Part shown: positions 57,570-64,000 of the stretch, piece by piece
Numbering within the stretch: position 1 is the stretch's first letter
Layout of the letters: every line of letters starts with the position of its first letter
Assembly: GCA_958298945.1 (NCBI GenBank)
Contig: OY282609.1
Span: 66,064,220-66,128,219, forward strand
Direction: 5' to 3'
Source: Atherix ibis
Taxonomy: Eukaryota; Arthropoda; Insecta; Diptera; Athericidae
DNA length: 64,000 bases
Notes under the pieces: model-generated
What the model saw: the letters and a program-made list of their open reading frames with translations, nothing else
Told to the model about the DNA's origin: nothing
Databases searched by the model: none
Program-made: the position numbers and the translations under genes

Positions 57570-58673
57570 CTATAAAAGTGGATTGCAATGTTATGGAATT
57601 TCTGAAATTGTTTGCTTTTCCACTGAATTACTCTCCAAATGTGAACCAGTGCCAGTATTGAAAAGTTGGAACCTGTTTTTGTCGTCGTTTACTTCCGAAT
57701 ACAAAAAAAAACTACCAATATTTACGGTTATCTCCTTTCACTATAGTTTTTATCCTGCCCAACTCAGATATTCCATTTGATTTTTATTCCTTACGTACAA
57801 TTTTACCGTAAACAGTACCGAGAGTTTATTTTTTTTTCTTTTTTTTTGGTTTTTGTACTATTGAACTTGTCTTATTCGAAATTGTTTTGCATTGAAATCC
57901 GCCATTTGAGCGAATCCATCGCTTTTTCAGTTTCCAACTCCAATATTGGTTGTATTCGCGACGAAATCTATGATTATTATTCTTTGGTATCCGATTTTAG
58001 AGGAAAGCATAAGTATTATAGTTTTTGAAATGTTTTTACCAAAAACACATTAAATTGTACGATTCGAAGTAGAGTACTTCGATAGCGAATCATAATTGAA
58101 GTGATGGAACAAATCTGCTAGTAGAAAAACTTTTTCCAAGTAAGTAGCTTTTGTAAAATTTCATCTTATTGAGAGGAGAATGTTTTTGTTAAAAAGTTTT
58201 CTTTGCATAGTAATCAAGTTGGTTTGAAATTTCTAAAAGTCAAAGAACTGTTTGTAATTTTATTTTATATTTTTATTTTGTTTTCTCCACTTTCGAAAAT
58301 ATTTGTTTGTTGTTTTGCTTGAAAGAAATAGCAGAAAGATTTTGTCGTGCCCTCACATTCAATAGATTTTCATCGATACCTTCAGACTATATTATCTTCG
58401 TAAAATTTATTTGGAGTAAACATTTTACGCAAAAATTTCCTTCGTAAAATTTTCTATAAAATACATTTCCACAAGAAACTATTAAAAAAACTTATTCCTG
58501 AAGAATCATGTTAAAAGATTTTTCTTAAAAACTCCAGGAATTATTGCCATAAAAAAATTGCTCAAATTAATTTGAAAAAAAAAAATTATAAAATGTTGAC
58601 CACAATTGTCGCAGAAATTTTATTCGACTCCGAACGAATCTGTGCAGTTATTTATGAAGTTAGTGGATGAATG
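57570..58673. other. No gene seen
   Basis: AT-rich, frames at 57583-57780 and 57777-58028 unrecognised. 58395-58560 carries degenerate TCGTAAAATTTT-like units. Confidence 0.4.
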
Positions 58674-58734
58674 ACGGTAATGCTGCCAGAAACATCAATT
58701 CGGGCGGAATTGGTATTTCGGGCAGCACTACCGT
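58674..58734. repeat. Long imperfect hairpin, 61 bases
   Basis: ACGGTAATGCTGCCAGAAA pairs with TTTCGGGCAGCACTACCGT with two mismatches, and an inner AATTC...GGAATT can pair as well. More GC-rich than the surroundings. The size would suit a microRNA precursor or a small palindrome; no known family is recognised. Confidence 0.75.
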
Positions 58735-58954
58735 TAGAAAACTTCATGGTTCAATAACGCCTCACTAATGCGATCGTACTACCCTTTATCCCAACCTTAA
58801 GAATTTTCCCATAGACTGACATATCATATTACAATTAGAAATAAGTTAGAAACTAAGAATAAATGATAAGTTAGAAGATTCCAAAAGAAAAAACACAGAA
58901 AAATTGCAAAAGTGTATGAAATTTTTATTTAATTCGTTAAAATGTAAACCTTAA

Positions 58955-60000
58955 TTCGTTATTTTATGTTAATTTTGCCCCCGACGACTACGTTTTAAGT
59001 GATCCATGCGAAAGGTCCAATTTTGAAGCACTTTTTCGGGCATCTCGGCTGGTATGACGCTAATAGCACGTGTAATGTTGTCTTCCAAGACTGCAAGAAC
59101 GCTGGTTTACCGGCCCCATAAAAAATAGTCTCGAGACGTCAAATATTACGACCTAGGCGGTCAGGTCAACTTTCACCAGTCGGAAACGTGAGATAAATTG
59201 CTCAACCGAACTCATCTCTTAATATGTCCATTCTTTCACATGCTGTATGGCATGTAGTGCCGTTTTGTTGAAACCACATGTCGACCAGATGTAGTTTTTT
59301 CATTTTGGGTAAAAAAAGTTCAAAACCATCGAGCGATAGCGGGCGCCATTGACGTAACGTTGCGGCCAGCGTCATCTTTAAAGAAATAAGCACCGATGAT
59401 TCCACCAAAAAGTTCATTTTTCTTGTTTTGTCTGTGGTTGTTCATCAGACCAACTACAACAAGTTTGCTTATTCACATAGTCATTCAACCAGAAATGAGT
59501 TTCGTTGCTGAACACAATTTTTTGGTAAAAAAAATGAATTTTCCACAAGTTGTTCTGAGGTCCACTCATCGAAAATTCGACGCTTTGGTAGGTCGTTCGC
59601 GTTTAGTTCTTGCCTGAGCTGTATTTTATACGCTTTCAGACTAAGATCCTTAAGTGAAATCTTCCACATAGTCGAGTAACACAATCCCAATTGCTGGGAA
59701 CGGCGACGGATTGACAAATTGCGGTCTTAACCAGAAATATTTTCCTCTGTACGCATTCTACGCAGACGCGTTGGTGGTTTGATGTTCAATAGAGTAAAAT
59801 TGCTGGGAAATTTTGTCACTATGGCTTGAATTGCTTACTCAGTAGGTCGATTATGGCGACCATGAAATGGTTCAAGTGCGCGAAACACATTTTTTACAGA
59901 GCACGAATTTGGATAATAAAATTCAATAATTTAAAAGCTTTGTTCGGATGTAAGTCTTTCCATGATAAAATGGCAGTACTAGCTGAGTACTTTTAATTTT
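58955..60000 (-). mobile_element. DD41D (rosa-like) mariner remnant D5
   Basis: - strand order: MERLTSEQSF*IIEFYYPNS (start near 59963), RALEPFHGRHNRPTE, DRNLSIRRRSQQLGL, LKAYKIQLRQELNANDLPKR, FDEWTSEQLVENSFFLPK, then the region equivalent to the first Asp is garbled (NCVQQRNSFLVE), FELFLPKMKKLHLVDMWFQQ with NGTTCHTA (second Asp changed to Asn), and IPAEMPEKVLQNWTFRMDHL, KRSRRGQN at the C-terminus (about 58975). Possible weak terminal repeats: GCAAAAGTGTA at 58906 and TACACTTTTGT at 60108, unconfirmed. Confidence 0.8.
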
Positions 60001-60375
60001 GATATACGTCACGTGTCATGCGTAATTTGTCAAAAATAAAAATATGAAAAACCAAACTGGAAAAAAATCACACATATTTTATGAAAAATCGCATAGGCAA
60101 TCTGCATTACACTTTTGTTAAGTCCGCGATTTTATTATCGCTTGAGGGATTTTTTTTTTTAATGAGGTAGTAATTACAATTTAACTATTACGATATCATC
60201 GTAAGATAATCGAAAGTGATATTAAATAAAAGAAATTATTAAAATTTTCATTGTGTATATACATTTACAAAATTTTGTATAAATTATAGTCCAAGTAAAT
60301 TCATAAACTTGGCTAGCGATGAAGAAATAGAAAAAGGGGAACAGGGAGAGAGAGAATATTAATTTATACATGTGA
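60001..60375. other. No gene seen
   Basis: AT-rich. The - strand frame 60222-60521 (99 codons) lies opposite the ORF at 60376-60558 and is not recognised. Confidence 0.4.
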
Positions 60376-60558
60376 GCGATTTTTAAGAAAATAAAGTGTA
60401 CGACTAACGCGACCAAAAAAGAAGATGTTAAGCGCAGCGAGGCAAATGTAGAGGCTGACGAAATGGACGAATCTACGACAGAAATAGAAAAAATGAAAGA
60501 CATTGTAGTACATAAGCACAACTTTAAGAATCAGCTGTCAAGACTCACAACACATTAA
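60376..60558 (+). CDS. Charged ORF of unknown function, possible last exon
   Basis: Open for 60 codons after a stop at 60373-60375: KKIKCTTNATKKEDVKRSEA, then NVEADEMDESTTEIEKMKDI and VVHKHNFKNQLSRLTTH, TAA. Lys/Glu/Asp-rich and coding-like, without start codon except the internal ATG at 60463. A possible acceptor (TTTTTAAG or AAATAAAG) lies near 60386-60395. No family is recognised; it might be a last exon or a chance frame. Confidence 0.25.
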   Translation, partial: AIFKKIKCTTNATKKEDVKRSEANVEADEMDESTTEIEKMKDIVVHKHNFKNQLSRLTTH

Positions 60559-60774
60559 CAAACACACAACACTGTCAAAGAAGCGGAACAAGAAAGCGCA
60601 TAGAAAACACGTCTATTTGAGATCTCTAATAAGGAACACACCTTTATAATTTATAAAGATTACAATATGAAGTATTCCTATTAAAATAAAATAAGAGTAT
60701 TTTATTTATCATTACCAACGATCACAATAGACATATTAATAAAGTACTTTAATTTTGAAATTTAAAAAAAAAAA
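60559..60774. other. No gene seen
   Basis: AT-rich, no feature. Confidence 0.4.
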
Positions 60775-61121
60775 TGACAACCATACTCAGAGAGCATGTT
60801 TCAGCTGGACATGCTTGATGCTAAGCTGAACAACATGTCAAAATATAAAGGGAGTAATGGAGAGACCCGAGGGTGTTAAGTTCTCTATGGGAGGGTAAGG
60901 GGGAAAAAAAGAAAAAATTTACATAAGTGAGAGGCACAAGAAATTTAAAAAAAATCAAAAGAACAATAGAAAAAAAACCTCAATGGGGCATAGGAAAAGA
61001 ATAAAAAAAAAGCAGAAGAAAAGCAAAAAATGGATGAGGCTGACCGACGACCTGGTTGGGAGAGTCTTAGATAGAAATGCCTCTCGCCTGCCTGCCATAA
61101 CTCTGGCACTCCGCAGCCAAA
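60775..61121. repeat. Dispersed repeat, copy 2 (unclassified)
   Basis: Collinear with 42376-42780: TGACAACCATACTCAGAGAG, CATGTTTCAGCTGGACATG, TGGAGAGACCCGAGGGTGTT, TTCTCTATGGGAGGGTAAGG, GGTTGGGAGAGTCTTAG and CTGGCACTCCGCAGCCAAAA. The A-rich centre is expanded. Confidence 0.65.
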
Positions 61122-61978
61122 AAAATACAAAATTTTAATTGAATTTTGTCCGAACAAGAATTTATATATTTTTTGATTCCAAATTTGAGGATTTCTTGAA
61201 AGCCGCTGTTTGATTTCTTTTAAGTTTTACATTGTTTGTTTAATTATCAATTACCTAAATAAAATTTATATTTCAAGTACATTTGTATTATCGGTTTTTA
61301 TGGATTAGTTTAATAATACAAATAGTTTATAGCTGTACAAAAAATTTATATTTTTTTTTGTTATGCCATTATCGTTTTGCTTCACATTGTTACATGTCTG
61401 GTATTTTTAATATAGCAAGAATTAGTCTCATCTTCATTTCACTGCGCATTTACATAAAATTTCGTGGTCCTTCGCTTCACCAGCCCACTGACGAATGACA
61501 TCCCATCTATCTCATGATACCGTCATAATGACGACCACTCGATTTCGGTCAGTTTCGACTAAATATACTTGGAGTGCCGCTTCTTCTTCGACCATATCAT
61601 TGTCTTCACCCCTGCCTTTGTTGTTCCTTCTTTCATCTCAGGTCAACGTAACTTTCATGAATTCACTTTTCTTTAGTATTATTTAATTTTTTTTTAGTTA
61701 CAGTAGTCTGTAAAGTGCATTTAAACAAACATTCTATGATCTTTAGAAATTTTCTTATTCTTATTAGTTTGTTTTTTTCATTAAACATTTTATTTTCGAA
61801 AATTTTCTCAAGAAATTTAATTTATTTTTTACTTTCAGCAAATCACAGATAAATATTCTATTTTTTTACTTAATTTTATAAAAATACAATGAATTTTGTT
61901 CATATTTTCTAATTATGACAATAATCACATTGTGAATTGTCTAAGAACAATTTATCAAGACAAGCACTTTACACCAAC
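61122..61978. other. No gene seen
   Basis: AT-rich; frames at 61283-61498 and 61495-61686 unrecognised. Confidence 0.4.
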
Positions 61979-63101
61979 CTTAGATTAAAGAATACCTGGA
62001 TAGGCCCTTACCGTATATGTATACGCAATTTTGTGTCCAAATATTTACTAGGGGGATATGACTGTCAAAAATGTTTTATGTAGACATGACACCCACTGCC
62101 ATCTATGTGTCGTAATGGAAATTTATTTAATTGCAAAAGCATAATTTATATTTATTTTAATTCAGGTACTGGAAACAAAAATACAATTTAAATACAACGA
62201 AATGGAATTCTATTTTAGGTTTATTATACATTTTGTAAATATCAATCAAATATAAACCGCCTCAATTTTGTAGACTTTCGGAGAGTTTGAAAACTTTAAT
62301 TCTCCATGAAAGTGGAGACTTGGGGGTTAGCTTTGTCATTTGTGAATCCGATGTTGACAGTTCAATGTTTACCAGAAAATAATACAGTGCCGGTGTATAT
62401 AAAGTGTGTGTAAGAAAATTTAAGGGACCGAATTTTTCTGTCTATTTTCCATTGCTGTTTTCATTGTGTAATAATAAATAAAGTTTATTCTTCGGTAAGC
62501 TTATTATTTAAATAAATTTGTTTTGATTGCTCTATTAGACCATCTTATAATGCATTTACTAAATAATATTTTTTTAATTTTTTAAAAATATTAGTTATTA
62601 TGTTTTCAAGTACATTAAATTTACCATTTTGTAATTTAGTTTTAAAACATTTTCTTTAATATTGTATACGATTAACATCTTATTGCGCACATAATTGCTT
62701 TCATATAATCAAATAGCTTACAATTCATATTTTAAATACTCTTCCCCACTTTAAAAATTCTGTTTTAATAAATAATACGTATATATAGTGAAATACATAA
62801 TAAATAAATGAATATTTAAAAAAGAAATACTTTTTTTTATTGCATATTTACAAAACTAATTCCATCAAACAACAAGACCCGCAATATTAAAAAATCTGCT
62901 TCTTTACGCATAAATGATATCTCATATGAAAAATGGTTTTAAAGGAACCGCTTCAATCGCATACTGAACTTTTAAATTGGCCCCCAATGATTAACGCCGT
63001 TTCTGTTGTATTGAATGTGTGTGCGTTCTATGAATGTATTGCCAACAAAAATTGGACAGAATTTTTGTGTAGAGGCCTATCCAGTACTTCTTTAATCTAA
63101 G
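61979..63101. mobile_element. Candidate DNA transposon with terminal inverted repeats, no transposase
   Basis: CTTAGATTAAAGAATACCTG-GATAGGCC at 61979 is matched in inverse by GGCCTATCCAGTACTTCTTT-AATCTAAG ending at 63101; a second matching block (TTTTGTGTCC / GGACAGAATTTTTGTG) lies just inside. Length 1123. No long frame is present, so it would be non-autonomous. No clear target duplication was found and the superfamily is unknown. Confidence 0.55.
62393..62403 (+). promoter_or_regulatory. TATA-like box with possible first exon downstream
   Basis: GTGTATATAAAG at about 62392-62403 lies inside the element at 61979-63101. About 100 bases downstream TATTCTTCG|GTAAGC (donor at about 62500) could end a first exon. 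Motif evidence only. Confidence 0.3.
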
Positions 63102-64000
63102 ACCCGAGGTAACAAACTGGATGACAATTCCATACATAGCCTTGGTGATTTATGCGCTACCTCTTTGGTAACGACCAAACCATCAATGCCATCCATTTAA
63201 AATAATATAAACAAAATTTCCAACAAATACTTCTCAACAACTTTAGATTAAAATTAGCCAAGAGAGTTTCATTTTGTGCAAATATATAACAAAAATGCTT
63301 ACAACAAATTTTTAAAACAAACTTTTTTAGAAAGAAATTTTTTTCCAGAATTACGCGTACTCCATAATAAGTCAATCCGTAACAATTATTTTTTTGACAT
63401 TGCGAAGAAAAACTTTCTGTTAAAATAAAAGTTTATACTTAAAATTTCAACCAAAATATATACAAAAAATTGGAAATTAAATAAGGCACGAATTTTTTAT
63501 AGTTTAGTAAAAAAATTTAATAAGAAATTTTTGAAACAATAGGAAATTTTTTTTTAAAAAAAACGTTGGAATATTAATGTCATTTTTAAGGATTTATTCC
63601 AAATATTTTTCAAAAGTAAACATAAAATAAAAGAAAATTAGAGATGCCTAAAAAACCTACGAATTATGGAGAAAAAAACAATGTCGTTTGAGTGAAAAAA
63701 CAACTAAAATTCCTTTTGTTATAAGACTAACCTTGCTGACCGAAACAACTTCTCTACTTATATATCGAAAAACGATTCTTTTATTATAATATATTTTAAA
63801 ATAGTAAAATTTCTGAGAAGTATGTGTTTTCTACCGTATATGTTTGAATATAAAATTTTATCCCCTATTGGAGTCCATCTTGGTAGAATGACTTACTTAT
63901 CGATTCAGGATATATTTATTGCATAAAATTTTTGAATAGAATCTTCTTCAACACATGTGAATATGCATAATGGATTTGCATAGTTCCTTTAGTTTAAACA
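63102..64000. other. No gene seen
   Basis: AT-rich to the window end; the frame at 63157-63375 is unrecognised. Confidence 0.45.

Noticed and set aside
57301..57588. Whole 95-codon frame as a single-exon gene
   Set aside because: The good donor at 57445 and acceptor at 57569 fit an exon better; the part after the donor is low-quality coding.
1..64000. CRISPR arrays, operons, prophage, rRNA or tRNA genes
   Set aside because: No regularly spaced identical repeats with unique spacers, no recognisable tRNA or rRNA sequence, and eukaryotic splice signals and elements throughout.

Overview
This window reads as AT-rich nuclear DNA of an arthropod, most likely an insect. The coding sequence is split by GT-AG introns, every recognisable mobile element belongs to a eukaryotic family (Tc1/mariner, and RTE, Jockey and I-like non-LTR retrotransposons), and there are no operons, ribosome-binding sites or prokaryotic genes. 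The species cannot be fixed from the sequence. The mix of mauritiana, irritans and DD41D (rosa-like) mariners is typical of insects; a fly or midge is possible but this is a guess.

Host genes are sparse. The only one recognised with confidence is the 3' half of a YIPF5/Yip1-family Golgi membrane protein (three exons, 1230-1896, + strand), whose 5' exons lie left of the window. Weaker host candidates are a spliced-looking exon at 2342-2544, a 37-codon ORF at 8586-8699, a membrane-segment exon at 57445-57569 with a possible terminal exon at 56503-56563 (both - strand), and a charged ORF at 60376-60558.

The rest is dominated by decayed transposons. Family A (mauritiana subfamily, Mos1-like) is present at 1-222, 10036-11104, 12391-13681, 32997-34174, 50672-51396 and 54971-56229. 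Family B (irritans subfamily) is at 16089-17362 and 47466-48687; the first copy is almost intact. DD41D elements lie at about 17817-18770, 23010-24085, 35930-37214, 43348-44209 and 58955-60000. Another DD34D mariner fills 29579-30819. Further mariner remnants sit at about 8995-9360 and 11401-11469, and a head-to-tail inverted chimera at 45084-45650.

Non-LTR retrotransposons form a nested stack at about 26830-29440: an old RT gene is interrupted by an I-like 3' end (11-bp target duplication), then by a 5'-truncated RTE element (13-bp target duplication). A Jockey-clade element occupies about 38322-40345. Short I-like 3' ends recur at about 3262, 9394 and 24811.

Structural highlights are a 1.3-kb inverted duplication (10036-11329 against 12154-13499) bounded by a 45-bp direct repeat, two clusters of a ~175-bp tandem repeat (about 4455-5045 and 5815-6460), a tandem repeat that preserves the empty site of a mariner insertion (42932-44235), and a 1.1-kb element with terminal inverted repeats and a TATA-like box (61979-63101). 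No coordinated gene system was found: the window is mostly a transposon graveyard. The most informative content is rearrangement history.
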